Positions 17,254 to 26,757 of a stretch of DNA of 64,000 nucleotides are shown here, in pieces. Under the pieces are notes generated by a model, which worked only from the letters and a program-made list of their open reading frames with translations, made no database searches and was not told where the DNA came from. A program made the position numbers and the translations under genes. The DNA is from Glaciecola sp947496235 (GTDB lineage Bacteria > Pseudomonadota > Gammaproteobacteria > Enterobacterales > Alteromonadaceae). The stretch lies in NCBI RefSeq assembly GCF_050306235.1, contig NZ_JBLWFH010000014.1:1-64000 (forward strand), written 5' to 3'. How positions within the stretch are numbered: position 1 is the stretch's first letter; each line of letters opens with the position of its first letter.

Positions 17254-18099
17254 ATGAAAGTCGTGTTTTCTTTTATCTTTTTGGTTACCTTCAGCCTGTG
17301 CACACAAGCCCAGGAAAAGTTAATCGTCTGGGACAAAATATACCAAAGGGAATATCTTCGTAATTTCCTGCAGATGGCATTGAATCACACCGAAGAAGGG
17401 AAACAATATCAGCTTGTTCCTTCTATTGCCCTTGAGCAAGGTGATGCATTTGACTATTTAACTCAAGGCAATATCGATATTTTCATCAGTGCAGCAGATA
17501 AAAACCGAGAGTCTTCTTCGTTACCAATCTTCGTGCCCACAGATCGAGGCTTACTTGGATTTAGATTGTGCTTTACGCAAAAATCTAATCCAATATTTGA
17601 GCAGATAAGGTCAGTCGACGCCATGATAAAGCTGGATTTTAGTTTTGGTGTTGGATCGGATTGGCCTGACTTGGGCATTTATCAACAGAACGCTATAAAA
17701 ACAGTGTCTGACAAAATAAATTCAAACCTAACAGCTATGATCATTGATGAGAAGTTTGATTGCTATTCTCGCAGTGTGTATGAAATTGACGAAGAATTAC
17801 ACTTGTATGAAGGTACTGACATTATCGTTGATGAAAACCTGTTATTTATTTATCCCAATGCAGAATTTATTTACATAAATCCGCACAAGTCTGAAGTTCA
17901 CGCTATTTTGCTGCAAGGCATAGACGCGATGCTCAAAGACGACACCTACTTTACTTATTTTGACGACAATTATGCAGACGTACTGCGCAATCATGGAATA
18001 TATGACAGAAAGCTGATTTTTTTAGAAAACAATCAGTTGTCTGAGCAAGCCATAGATGCGGTTAACCGATTTGGTGTTGCCACCTTTATTCAAAATTAG
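17254..18099 (+). CDS. Periplasmic solute-binding-like protein, second of tandem pair
   Basis: A 281-residue exported protein with a signal peptide ending near TQAQE. It aligns along its whole length with the preceding gene product (EQGDAFDYLTQGNID, FVPTDRGLLGFRLCF, FDCYSRSVYEIDEEL, FIYPNAEFIYINP, RFGVATFI), so the pair arose by tandem duplication. The ATG at 17254 is used because the signal peptide begins there; the frame is open from 17227, which would add nine unusual residues. It lies 55 bp after the first copy on the same strand. The ligand is unknown, and there is no transporter nearby. Confidence 0.72.
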   Translation: MKVVFSFIFLVTFSLCTQAQEKLIVWDKIYQREYLRNFLQMALNHTEEGKQYQLVPSIALEQGDAFDYLTQGNIDIFISAADKNRESSSLPIFVPTDRGLLGFRLCFTQKSNPIFEQIRSVDAMIKLDFSFGVGSDWPDLGIYQQNAIKTVSDKINSNLTAMIIDEKFDCYSRSVYEIDEELHLYEGTDIIVDENLLFIYPNAEFIYINPHKSEVHAILLQGIDAMLKDDTYFTYFDDNYADVLRNHGIYDRKLIFLENNQLSEQAIDAVNRFGVATFIQN

Positions 18100-18210
18100 C
18101 ATTTACCAGAGCAAAATTGACTACTGTAATTGCCCATAAAGTGACGCCTTAATTTGCTATCATCTGCGCTAAAGCATACACTGCCCCAAAACAGCAAAAC
18201 AAAAACATCT

Positions 18211-18666
18211 ATGGAAATTCAAATAGATAATTCATCCGTGGTGCAGTTAATTCAACTTTCATTGGTACCGGTATTTTTGCTCGTTGCTATTGGTCAAATG
18301 CTAAATGTGTTAACCGGCCGATTGGCAAGAGTCATAGATCGCGCGCGCTGGTACGAAGATCAAAAAAATGAAGGCATCATTACTGCCTACAATGAAAGGC
18401 AAAAGGACGAACTAAATGCCCTGCGCAGACGCATGCGATTCTCCAACTGGGCAATCAATTTTTTAACCGGCGCTGCGCTTTTTGTGTGCGGTACCGTAGT
18501 ACTTCTTTTGCTAAAAGGCATAGTGGCTCCCAGCATAGACAACTTTATTCTTGCACTGTTTACCTTTGCTATGACCGCAATAACGGGCGGATTGATTTGC
18601 TTTTTTATTGAAGTGAGCATTGCCACAGCGACGCTAAAAATACCCGATCCTGATGGCTACGACTGA
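18211..18666 (+). CDS. DUF2721 family membrane protein
   Basis: A 151-residue integral membrane protein with a hydrophobic segment near the N-terminus (LIQLSLVPVFLLVAIGQML), the conserved family segment NVLTGRLARVIDRAR, a charged helical stretch, and two further membrane helices. This matches the DUF2721 family, whose function is not known. The ATG at 18211 is chosen over 18154 since the upstream residues are not family-like; the ribosome binding site is weak. The stop abuts the stop of the convergent histidine kinase with no intervening base. Confidence 0.83.
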   Translation: MEIQIDNSSVVQLIQLSLVPVFLLVAIGQMLNVLTGRLARVIDRARWYEDQKNEGIITAYNERQKDELNALRRRMRFSNWAINFLTGAALFVCGTVVLLLLKGIVAPSIDNFILALFTFAMTAITGGLICFFIEVSIATATLKIPDPDGYD

Positions 18667-21327
18667 TTAAGAAGTTTGTAAGCAGCGGTTAATTGCTTTG
18701 TATAAGGTGTCTTTTTCGACGGGTTTAATTAGGTATTCATTCATTCCAGCGGCTAAACAATATTGCGACTCTTCGTCTGCGCTATTGGCAGAAAGACCTA
18801 TTATGGGGACGGCATCTAATTCCGAGTGAGTTTCATACTCGCGAATCTTTTCTACCGCCTGTAAACCGCTCATTACTGGCATCATCACATCCATTAGAAT
18901 CAAATCGAATTTTTGCTGACGATATTGATCACAGGCTTCACGGCCATTTTTAGCGTACGCAACGTCAGCCCCGCAAGCCAATAAATGTTCGCCTGAAATT
19001 AAGCGCATAATTTCACTGTCATCGACTACCAAGATCTTTTTATTGCTTAAGTTTGGTTGTTTATTAAGTAGCTCTCCAGTGTGTTCAATTTGTCGGGACG
19101 CGAGTTCAAGGGCAATTTCAAAGCAAGCTTCACATCCACCGTTTGGACGGTTTTGGATTGCCAAGGTGGCATGCATTTGTTCGCAGATATTGGAGGCTAA
19201 CGTAAGCCCTAATCCAACGCCTTTATTCGCGTCGGCGGTATGATTATGGATATGATCCAAACTGGAAAATACAGTTTCTAAAATTTCATCAGGAATACCA
19301 GGGCCAGTATCACGCACAAGCACCATCAAGATGCCGCGATTATTGGTAACGTTGAATCTAATATCAATAGAAATCTCACCAGATTCGGTGTACTCCCATG
19401 CATTGGTAAGAATTGAAGACAAAACTTCCTGGATTCGCTCTTCATCCCCAAGCAAGGTAAAGGGAATATCATCGTGATAAGTAACATTAACACTTAATCC
19501 CTTTTCATTCGCTTTTTCCGTACAAGTGCCTATCAGAGAGTTCAACATTTTATTAGGGTCAAATTCAGCCTTAATAATTTTAAAGGTCTTGGTCTCCATT
19601 TTCGCCATTTCTAAAATGCTAGTAAGCAACTTGAGTAAACGTCGAGAAGACACACCTATAATTTTAATGTACTTAGTCTGGTCATTGTCTAGTTTAGTGT
19701 GGCTGATAAGATCTACTGCACCGATTATGGCAGTTAAGGGCGTGCGAATTTCATGGCTGAAACTGGCCAAGAATTCAGTTTTCATACGCGTAGCATTTTC
19801 CGCTTTGACTCTGGCATCTTCTAACGATTGTGCTCTTAAATAACGCTCTGTAGTATCTAGTCCTGTACCAACAAGCTTCTCGGCGAATCTGGTGTCGGTG
19901 AATTGTCGACGTGCAGCTATGGTGATATAGGTTTGATCATCATCATCTAAAGTAGCTACTCGGTATTCAACATTGACGCTGGATTCATTGTTCAGTGCAT
20001 GCAAGATCGCATACTCAAATTCAGCCCTGTCTTCCCAATAAACTAATTTCATCCAATCTTCAAAATTCAAATTTCCAGAGTCAGATGCGTAATTATGCAA
20101 CTGGCACATTTTTCTATCCCAATAAATGGTTCTTGAGGCAAAATCGTATTCCCAAATTCCTATATTGGTGGTTTCAATGGCGCGCGCTAGTCTGTTGTTG
20201 ACCTTGCGCTGAAGATCTTGATTGAACACTAATTGACGATTATTTCTTGCTATTTTCCAGCGTAATCCTACTTGCATGAGTAAGTACAAGCCGCCGCAAC
20301 TGGCTAAGAACATGAACAAATAAACGGCTTCATTGCGACCATCAAAAAATGACAGGTTTTGGTTAATAATGGTCGAGCCTTTTGGCAAATCTTTTACCGT
20401 AATGCCGAATTTCTGCATGCCTATATGATTGAAGATATGCTGTAAGTCAGCATTGGCAGATTTTGGAATACTAGCCTCACTTACAGTGGATATTGCATAT
20501 TCGGCAATAGTCTTACCCAAATGTTCAGCAGAAAATACATAGCCTCCTACTACATCACCTACTATAAGCGTGCTCCATTTTACAAACACTGGTTGCATGA
20601 TATTTTCAGAGAGTATTTTGCTAATTTCCGCCGGTGAGCGATAGGGTTCGGGATCATAGGTAAACACTGGGGTGAAAATAATGTTTTTATTGGCAGCTAT
20701 GCTATTTAAATCTTTTATCGCTTTTTCAAGAGTAGTGAAGTGGTAAAAAGCAATATCATACCGACTTATTCGATTCAGTTTAGTTTTAAGGGTAGACATA
20801 TTTTCAACAGGGTTTTGGATATTATCCTGAGCGATAATAATAAAGTCATTAAAACCCGTTATGCCAGCCACTTCGCTGATAAACGCAGGATACTCGCTGC
20901 GAGTGTTAAGTACACTGTAACCCTCTTCTCTTAACAGATATTCATCATCGTTAATTGCCGACATTGTCGTAAGGATGTTAGGCAAAATTCTGCGGAAGTC
21001 CTCAGCGTAATCTTGCAAATTCACGCCATCAAAAAAAGCGTAATCTATGCGCTTATTTTGATATTTTATCCGCAACATTTCTAACATAGCGGCTTTTGCT
21101 TCTGGCGTGGTTATGCGATTTTCGTCAATGTATTCGACAAAAATAGAAGCATCTGGATAAGACGCCTGGAAGTGTTGTTTAAAGCTACGAAGAAAATTTC
21201 GATTCCAAGGAATGTCGCCTGAATAGTTCATTACGAGCAAGACTTGAAACTCGGAAATTGTCCGAGTTTGTGATACCACCGGAAAAACCGATAGCATGAT
21301 CCAGCTAAGTATTACCCATCTGCGCAT
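18667..21327 (-). CDS. Hybrid sensor histidine kinase with periplasmic ABC-substrate-like sensor
   Basis: An 886-residue membrane kinase. In order: a signal anchor, a periplasmic sensor of about 310 residues resembling ABC_sub_bind proteins, a membrane helix (VYLFMFLASCGGLYLLMQVGL), a PAS domain (IGIWEYDFASRTIYWD), a HisKA domain with phospho-acceptor His525 (FSHEIRTPLT), an HATPase_c domain (DTGPGIPDE, GLGLTLASNI) and a C-terminal receiver domain (ILVVDDSE; phospho-acceptor Asp813 in LILMDVMMP; Lys in LIKPV). There is no HPt domain, so an outside phosphotransferase is needed. The frame is open from a TTG at 21351, but the ATG at 21327 with AGGGG upstream is preferred. It lies 105 bp downstream of a paralogous kinase on the same strand. 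Confidence 0.9.
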   Translation of the reverse strand: MRRWVILSWIMLSVFPVVSQTRTISEFQVLLVMNYSGDIPWNRNFLRSFKQHFQASYPDASIFVEYIDENRITTPEAKAAMLEMLRIKYQNKRIDYAFFDGVNLQDYAEDFRRILPNILTTMSAINDDEYLLREEGYSVLNTRSEYPAFISEVAGITGFNDFIIIAQDNIQNPVENMSTLKTKLNRISRYDIAFYHFTTLEKAIKDLNSIAANKNIIFTPVFTYDPEPYRSPAEISKILSENIMQPVFVKWSTLIVGDVVGGYVFSAEHLGKTIAEYAISTVSEASIPKSANADLQHIFNHIGMQKFGITVKDLPKGSTIINQNLSFFDGRNEAVYLFMFLASCGGLYLLMQVGLRWKIARNNRQLVFNQDLQRKVNNRLARAIETTNIGIWEYDFASRTIYWDRKMCQLHNYASDSGNLNFEDWMKLVYWEDRAEFEYAILHALNNESSVNVEYRVATLDDDDQTYITIAARRQFTDTRFAEKLVGTGLDTTERYLRAQSLEDARVKAENATRMKTEFLASFSHEIRTPLTAIIGAVDLISHTKLDNDQTKYIKIIGVSSRRLLKLLTSILEMAKMETKTFKIIKAEFDPNKMLNSLIGTCTEKANEKGLSVNVTYHDDIPFTLLGDEERIQEVLSSILTNAWEYTESGEISIDIRFNVTNNRGILMVLVRDTGPGIPDEILETVFSSLDHIHNHTADANKGVGLGLTLASNICEQMHATLAIQNRPNGGCEACFEIALELASRQIEHTGELLNKQPNLSNKKILVVDDSEIMRLISGEHLLACGADVAYAKNGREACDQYRQQKFDLILMDVMMPVMSGLQAVEKIREYETHSELDAVPIIGLSANSADEESQYCLAAGMNEYLIKPVEKDTLYKAINRCLQTS

Positions 21328-21432
21328 TCGTAACGGCCCCTGTATCGGCAAAAACGAACTGCCCTATCAAGACAGTAAAGCATAGTTTTTACACTTTAGT
21401 CTAAATTGTCTATAAATCAGCTATTTAATCAA

Positions 21433-24084
21433 CTAATTTATTGCCGAATACAACTCTTTTCTATTCACTGGCTTGGTCAAGTACTTGTTCATACCAGCAT
21501 CTTTACAATTTTTCTCGTAACCTTTTAATGCGTGAGCAGTCAACGCAATAATTGGTGTAGGCTTTAAATTCATCGACCTTTCATAGTTTCTAATATGTTT
21601 AGTCGCTTCGATACCATCCATAGCGGGCATTAACACGTCCATTAAAATAACGTCGACCTTTCTTTCTTTAAACGCTTCTACTGCCAAATTTCCATCATTG
21701 GCGTAAAACACTTCAGCACCGCAATCAAGCAGCATTTGTCCCACTATGGTTTGATTAATTTCGTTATCATCGACCACTAAGATACGTTTGCCAGAAAAGT
21801 CCGGCATGTCTATCACCTGATCTTCCACCTGTTTCTTAGCCAAGCCTTCCACAATCTTAATAGGTACCGACAAGGTAAAGGCACTGCCATGACCTTCTTT
21901 ACTTTTCAGGGAAAGACTACCGCCCATAAGCTCGGCAAGCTTCTTAGAAATACTTAAGCCTAGGCCAGTACCTTTGGAAATAGTTTTGCCTTGATTTTGT
22001 ACCTGCTCAAAACTCTTAAAGATGCGTTTTTGATGGCTTTCATGAATACCAACACCAGTATCAGTTACGGTAAAACTAATCTTTCCTAAATTGGGTTCAC
22101 CAAATTTGGGTTCAAAACTGATTTCCAGTTGAATTAAACCCTCTGAGGTAAATTTTAAGGCATTTCCAATAAGGTTAAACAACACCTGTTTAATTCGAGT
22201 TTCATCGGTTTCAACCACTTCCGGGACATAGGTAGGATGTATTAACTTAAATTTTAAATTCTTACGTTTTATTTCTAACCGGAATGAAGCGATAGTTTGT
22301 TGCACCAAGGTTTTTAAATTCACCGGTGACGTTTGAATATCCAGCTTCCCGCTTTCAATTTTACTCAAATCGAGTATGTCATTGAGAATATTTAATAAAC
22401 CACCAGCGGATGATTTTATCATGGTGGCATAATTGGATTGGTTTTTATCCAGACGAGTATGGGCTAACAGATCTGCCGCGCCTATCACACCATTCATTGG
22501 GGTTCGGATTTCATGGCTCATATTCGCCAAGAACTCAGATTTGGCTCTAGTTGCCTGTTCCGCTTTTTCTCGCTCTAGTTGCAGTTTTTGTTGATACAAC
22601 ACACTATCGGTCACATTTAATACTGTGCCAACTAATCGAATTACATTATCGTTGCTGTCTTTAACGCTAGTGATATGACATTCCAGATAGTTAGTATCAC
22701 CATTACTCAACGGTACTGTATAACTTACTTTACAAGAGGCACCTAAATTAACCGAGGCAATTAACGCGGAGTCCAATTCGAGCTTTTCTTTGCTATCCTC
22801 TACACACTCGTACCAAGATTCCAATGTAGGCTTAAATTCATTGGCTGGCACATTGTGATGAGTCATCATGGCCTTATCCCAATACAAGCTCTCTTGTTCC
22901 AAATCGTATTCCCAAACCCCAATATTGGTAGCATCTGTTGCCGCGTCCATACGCTCATTAATTCGCGTTAGCCTAGTTTGAGATTCGGATAATTGTTTTT
23001 GGTTATTACGCAACAATCGGTTCCAATTGAGCATAAAAATAACCAAGCCGATTAGCATGGAAGTAATGACGACTAGATAAAGTAACTCGTTTAAAAACAT
23101 GTCGATGAAGGTTTGGGGCTTATCCAATGCTTGATGCGGCGCAGGCAGTTGATCAATGTCGATTCTATGAATATCCAGGGCTGCATAATTGAACACATAA
23201 GCATTGGGCGAAAAGGATTCGTCTTGCAGAGGGCTTCCTTCAAGGGCCTTCTTTATTTGCTTAGCAACTTCGGCAGCTGCTTGTTTGGAGACTAATACAT
23301 ATCCGCCAACCACGTTTTCCGATAACAACATGTCATAGTGTACAAACACTGGCTGACTGATTAGACGAGCCAAGCGCTCGGTGATTTCAACTGGATCTAA
23401 GATTTTTGATTGCTCGATGGCAAAAAAGGGCACCACGATAACAGGCACATCTGGATCCAGTGCTGACAACCGAGTAATGATTTCACCGGTTGAATTAAAT
23501 TCAACAAATTCAGTGTTAATTGGCAGTTGTGCTAGTTGCTCAGAAATTTTATCTATTCGTACTTTGTAGTCACTGTCAGATTTAACCAGCACATACACCT
23601 TATCGCTATTTGTGATTTGGGCTGCGGTTTCTGCCAGGGTTTTGTAATCAGGTGTGAATGAGATTTTGTGACTATTGTGGTTCTCTTTTAGTTCTGATGG
23701 AATCAGGATTTCAATGAAGAACTTTTGAGCATTATCAAATACAGATGGTTGACTTTTTTTATTGTATAGAGAAGCGGATAAATTCGAATCAAATAAAATG
23801 ACATCAATATTTTCATCCTTATATTTTTCTTGAATCAGGGTTCGAACAGACGCTCTATATTCTGGGAAGTTAAATCGATATAAATCCAAATATTCGGTAA
23901 AAATTTGAGGGTCTTTATAAATAACACTTAATTGATTGGCCAATTCAGTATTGAAGTTACTGTAAAACCCCGAATCATTACTGGTTGAATAGAGAATCAA
24001 AACACTGGGCGATTTCGCAAAAACAGCCGAGGTTGTGAGACCTAAAAACACAAATATTACTGAATTCCTAAACCACCTATACAT
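21433..24084 (-). CDS. Hybrid sensor histidine kinase, paralogue of the next gene
   Basis: An 883-residue kinase with the same plan as its downstream neighbour: signal peptide (1-23), a periplasmic ABC_sub_bind-like sensor (about 25-320), a membrane helix (333-353), a PAS-like domain (NIGVWEYDLEQESLYWD), HisKA with His524 (MSHEIRTPMNGVIG), HATPase_c (VTDTGVGI, GTGLGLSISKKL) and a receiver domain (ILVVDDNEINQ; Asp in VILMDVLMPAMDG; LTKPV). The two share order and landmarks throughout, so they are a tandem duplication that has diverged in the sensor. An AGGG site precedes the ATG. The HD-GYP gene lies 73 bp upstream on the same strand, which suggests an operon linking phosphorelay and cyclic-di-GMP-type outputs. 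Confidence 0.92.
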   Translation of the reverse strand: MYRWFRNSVIFVFLGLTTSAVFAKSPSVLILYSTSNDSGFYSNFNTELANQLSVIYKDPQIFTEYLDLYRFNFPEYRASVRTLIQEKYKDENIDVILFDSNLSASLYNKKSQPSVFDNAQKFFIEILIPSELKENHNSHKISFTPDYKTLAETAAQITNSDKVYVLVKSDSDYKVRIDKISEQLAQLPINTEFVEFNSTGEIITRLSALDPDVPVIVVPFFAIEQSKILDPVEITERLARLISQPVFVHYDMLLSENVVGGYVLVSKQAAAEVAKQIKKALEGSPLQDESFSPNAYVFNYAALDIHRIDIDQLPAPHQALDKPQTFIDMFLNELLYLVVITSMLIGLVIFMLNWNRLLRNNQKQLSESQTRLTRINERMDAATDATNIGVWEYDLEQESLYWDKAMMTHHNVPANEFKPTLESWYECVEDSKEKLELDSALIASVNLGASCKVSYTVPLSNGDTNYLECHITSVKDSNDNVIRLVGTVLNVTDSVLYQQKLQLEREKAEQATRAKSEFLANMSHEIRTPMNGVIGAADLLAHTRLDKNQSNYATMIKSSAGGLLNILNDILDLSKIESGKLDIQTSPVNLKTLVQQTIASFRLEIKRKNLKFKLIHPTYVPEVVETDETRIKQVLFNLIGNALKFTSEGLIQLEISFEPKFGEPNLGKISFTVTDTGVGIHESHQKRIFKSFEQVQNQGKTISKGTGLGLSISKKLAELMGGSLSLKSKEGHGSAFTLSVPIKIVEGLAKKQVEDQVIDMPDFSGKRILVVDDNEINQTIVGQMLLDCGAEVFYANDGNLAVEAFKERKVDVILMDVLMPAMDGIEATKHIRNYERSMNLKPTPIIALTAHALKGYEKNCKDAGMNKYLTKPVNRKELYSAIN

Positions 24085-24157
24085 TATGCCCTGTTCTCTG
24101 AAAATCCATCTAATTAAGCGATTACATATACGACTGTTCGTGCTTAATATTTGTACG

Positions 24158-25432
24158 CTAATTCACTATATCAAGTTTTGCCAGATTAATACCATAATGT
24201 TCAGGAATAACTGGTTTGATAATACTAATTTGTTGATCTGTTTCACTCAAATCAAATTCTTCTGCAGCACAATAATCCATGTTTTTAAGTGAAAAAATCG
24301 TCCTTACTACTGGTTTTAACGGTTGGTCTCGATTGATTCTAATAACAACTGCTAGTTTTTTGTTATTTAACATGACCGCGCTACCGGCTGGATATATTCC
24401 GATTGCCCGCAAGAATTTTACGGCTAATTTTTGATCATAGCCGTAATCCGGATTACAAATCACTTTTAACGCTGCAGCCGGAGATGCGGCTTTTTGATAA
24501 GGTCTATGGCTGGTCATAGCATCAAAACAGTCAACAATTGCTAGCATTCTTGAATATTTATCTATCTGCTCTCCTTCCAATCCGTAAGGATACCCTGTAC
24601 CGTCCAAGCGCTCGTGATGTTGCTCAATTGCAATGCGTTGTTGATTGTCAAAATGCAACGGCTCTACTATGTCCAAAGAATGCTGAACGTGAGACTGAAT
24701 GGTCAACTGTTCTTCCAAACTTGGAGGATCCATTTTATGAGTGACACTTTTTGGAATTTTGGTCATTCCAATATCGAAAAGATAGCCAACTTGGCAAAGC
24801 TTTTTGCAGTCATCGTAAGATAATCCCAAAGCATCAGCAAAATAACACATAAGCACAGCACAATGCGCAGCATGATTACTCAGGTATTCGCCTCCATTGC
24901 GTAGCATACTCACGCACAATAACGCATTGGAATTTCGTTGCAAGCTATGCATAACATCTTCTAGGATGACGTCGATTTTCTTGAAGTCTATGTCCAAGCC
25001 CTTTTCAATATTAATACGTTGATAGTGGAATACTTCGTTTAAGTCTTTTACTAGGTTTTCAGCAAACTCCACCTCTTCTGCATAGGTAGCCGGCGCATCA
25101 TAATGCTTTGCCAGCAATTTACCTTTACCGCCGTTAATGTCAGGAGTAACTGTTTGATTAGCGTTGGATCTAACGGCTAAATAGGGTTTGAGTGAAGAGA
25201 CAGTTTTTTTGCGATCATTTAGCGCTTGAATACTTTCCACAGAAGCTCGCTTAGTACGTTCAACCACTACTCGCTGAACACCAGAGGCGATAAGTTTTTC
25301 GATAATCGAAGGGTGTTTGATTTTACCCCGATGTTTGACTGTAAGATTGCCTGTTTGTTGGGCAATACTGTGCACAAGCATACCGGGTTTTAGCTCTGAT
25401 ATTGGAATTGTAATGTACTGTGGCTGCATCAT
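24158..25432 (-). CDS. HD-GYP domain protein with altered HD motif
   Basis: A 424-residue cytoplasmic protein: N-terminal DUF3391 domain (about 1-130), then an HD-GYP domain (about 170-370). HD-GYP proteins hydrolyse cyclic-di-GMP using a bi- or tri-nuclear iron site. Most of the signature is intact: NHAAHC (His187, His190), HHERLDGTGYPYGL (272-285) and IVDCFDAMTSHRPY. However, the HD pair itself reads LFDIGM (218-223) instead of the usual LHDIGK: the metal-binding His is Phe219 and the Lys is Met223. Catalysis may be lost or changed. It is the first gene of a run with two hybrid kinases, all on the minus strand. Either of two adjacent ATGs (25432, 25429) may be the start. Confidence 0.9.
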   Translation of the reverse strand: MMQPQYITIPISELKPGMLVHSIAQQTGNLTVKHRGKIKHPSIIEKLIASGVQRVVVERTKRASVESIQALNDRKKTVSSLKPYLAVRSNANQTVTPDINGGKGKLLAKHYDAPATYAEEVEFAENLVKDLNEVFHYQRINIEKGLDIDFKKIDVILEDVMHSLQRNSNALLCVSMLRNGGEYLSNHAAHCAVLMCYFADALGLSYDDCKKLCQVGYLFDIGMTKIPKSVTHKMDPPSLEEQLTIQSHVQHSLDIVEPLHFDNQQRIAIEQHHERLDGTGYPYGLEGEQIDKYSRMLAIVDCFDAMTSHRPYQKAASPAAALKVICNPDYGYDQKLAVKFLRAIGIYPAGSAVMLNNKKLAVVIRINRDQPLKPVVRTIFSLKNMDYCAAEEFDLSETDQQISIIKPVIPEHYGINLAKLDIVN

Positions 25433-25498
25433 AAATACACAAACTGCTAGTTATTTGCTTATTTATCGGCAACTTAAGGAAATTTATTGAGTAAATAA

Positions 25499-25527
25499 CC
25501 TGATATCGAAATAACGTCGATATCAGG
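25499..25527. repeat. 11-bp perfect inverted repeat
   Basis: CCTGATATCGA (25499-25509) and TCGATATCAGG (25517-25527) are separated by 7 nt. The repeat lies 66 bp upstream of the HD-GYP start and 89 bp beyond the HiPIP stop, so it could be an operator or transcript-end structure. Confidence 0.5.
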
Positions 25528-25555
25528 GTGAATAGATGAGGGATATTTCTGTCGT

Positions 25556-25590
25556 TAAGTGGCTAAAATCATTGTGTAATTAGCCACTTA
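25556..25590 (-). terminator. Hairpin downstream of HiPIP gene
   Basis: TAAGTGGCTAA (25556-25566) pairs with TTAGCCACTTA (25580-25590) over 13 nt. It begins 26 bp after the HiPIP stop in the direction of transcription, fitting a terminator, although the U-run is poor. Confidence 0.55.
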
Positions 25591-25616
25591 AAACTGGATC
25601 TTAGCGCACTAAATCT

Positions 25617-25904
25617 CTATTGTGCCATCCACGCTTGGCACCAGCCATTGGCATTGACTAATTTACCAGGGAAAATACCGCAAGGACGCCATTCAGCGCC
25701 GGCTTCACCTTGGATATATTTGCAGTTTCCACAGGTTTTACCTTCAACTTCTGATTTATGTGTGTACTTTAGAGCTACCGCTTGAGCATTGTCTAAAGAC
25801 AATTTCTCTTGTGCATTTGCACGTAGCGCAATACCGCCCAGAGTCACACCTATCAAAGTTGAACCAGACAATTTTAAAAAGTTACGACGGTCAAGTTTCT
25901 TCAT
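25617..25904 (-). CDS. High-potential iron-sulfur protein (HiPIP), Tat-exported
   Basis: A 95-residue periplasmic electron carrier with one [4Fe-4S] cluster. The N-terminus is a twin-arginine signal (DRRNFLKLSGSTLIG) cleaved near RANAQ. The four cluster cysteines are in the HiPIP pattern: CGNCKY, then PCGIFPGK and GWCQAW. Mature length of about 65 residues is usual for the family. A good AGAGGA site precedes the ATG. It is a single gene between two hairpins. A Fur-box-like sequence lies 22 bp upstream of the ATG, suggesting iron-dependent control. The partner oxidase or reductase is not in the window. Confidence 0.94.
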   Translation of the reverse strand: MKKLDRRNFLKLSGSTLIGVTLGGIALRANAQEKLSLDNAQAVALKYTHKSEVEGKTCGNCKYIQGEAGAEWRPCGIFPGKLVNANGWCQAWMAQ

Positions 25905-25925
25905 TGCTTTTCCTCTAAAAAGACT

Positions 25926-25944
25926 GTAAATGATAATTATTCTT
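25926..25944. promoter_or_regulatory. Fur-box-like sequence upstream of the HiPIP gene
   Basis: GTAAATGATAATTATTCTT matches 14 of 19 positions of the classical Fur consensus by direct comparison, with the central AATGATAAT intact. It is almost the same as the box before the TonB receptor at 35570. Confidence 0.55.
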
Positions 25945-25960
25945 TTTTATCATCTGCCTA

Positions 25961-25990
25961 AAACAACAAAGGCTCACCCGAAGGTAAGCC
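25961..25990 (-). terminator. Terminator of the CPXCG/flavin reductase operon
   Basis: Read on the minus strand, GGCTTACC and GGTGAGCC form a stem with one mismatch and a TTCG tetraloop, followed by TTTGTTGTTTT. It lies about 90 bp beyond the flavin reductase stop. Confidence 0.7.
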
Positions 25991-26082
25991 ATTGATAAGT
26001 AATTTTATACTTATACACTAGCAATTTAGATTAGCAACAAAGATATTAAGTTCAATTGATCTAGATTAAATGTACAGATAAA

Positions 26083-26757
26083 TTAACAAATATCGAAATC
26101 CTTTGTTTTGGGGGGTTTCCAAATGGAACTCGGTTGGGACTCAGGCTTAGCATAGCTCAATCTGTCGATTCTGCTTGTATTGTGATAGCTATCTAATCCA
26201 GAAACACAAATACTATGTGCAGCTTCAATATCTAAGTATCCATCGTCAGCAATGATAGTGGAAGGCAAGAAGAGTTCAATTATCTCGCCTATCACCAGTT
26301 CAGTCTTATTCAACTCAATTAGTTGAATACTTTTTACTTTCAAGCCGATTTTAATTTTCGCTTCAGCTACATAGGGCGCTTTGATCCCTTGGCTAAACTC
26401 TTGTGTTAGATTTGTCTGTTCAAACTCACTTACGTCACTCTCATATCGCGCCGAAGTTTGATGAGCTTGCAACAGCATATTTGAGTTCACGTGATTAATG
26501 GTAAATTCGCCTGTCGTCTTCAAATTACTTAGGGTATCTCTAACCACTGTATGCGGGCGCATCAGCATGCCCATTAAAGGCGGATTTGCTCCCACATGAA
26601 ATACCGAACTAACGATGCATAAATTGGTATTACCTTCAGCGTTTCGTGTGCCGATTAAATTGGCACTTTTAAAGCCGCTTAATGAATTAATTAAATTTGC
26701 TCGATATCTTTGCTCTAGTCTGTCAATCTGATCTCTTGTAAATTGCTTCTGCATCAT
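26083..26757 (-). CDS. Flavin reductase-like FMN-binding protein
   Basis: A 224-residue cytoplasmic protein of the flavin reductase-like (split-barrel FMN-binding) family. The landmarks are SSVFHVGANPPLMGMLMRP in the first third, TTGEFTINHVN, and HQTSARYE with the Asp/Glu-rich stretch after it. Members reduce or bind FMN and often partner with oxygenases; the substrate here is unknown. It overlaps the upstream cysteine-rich gene by 4 bp (ATGA), so the two are translationally coupled. A TTCG-loop terminator lies downstream. Confidence 0.87.
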   Translation of the reverse strand: MMQKQFTRDQIDRLEQRYRANLINSLSGFKSANLIGTRNAEGNTNLCIVSSVFHVGANPPLMGMLMRPHTVVRDTLSNLKTTGEFTINHVNSNMLLQAHQTSARYESDVSEFEQTNLTQEFSQGIKAPYVAEAKIKIGLKVKSIQLIELNKTELVIGEIIELFLPSTIIADDGYLDIEAAHSICVSGLDSYHNTSRIDRLSYAKPESQPSSIWKPPKTKDFDIC

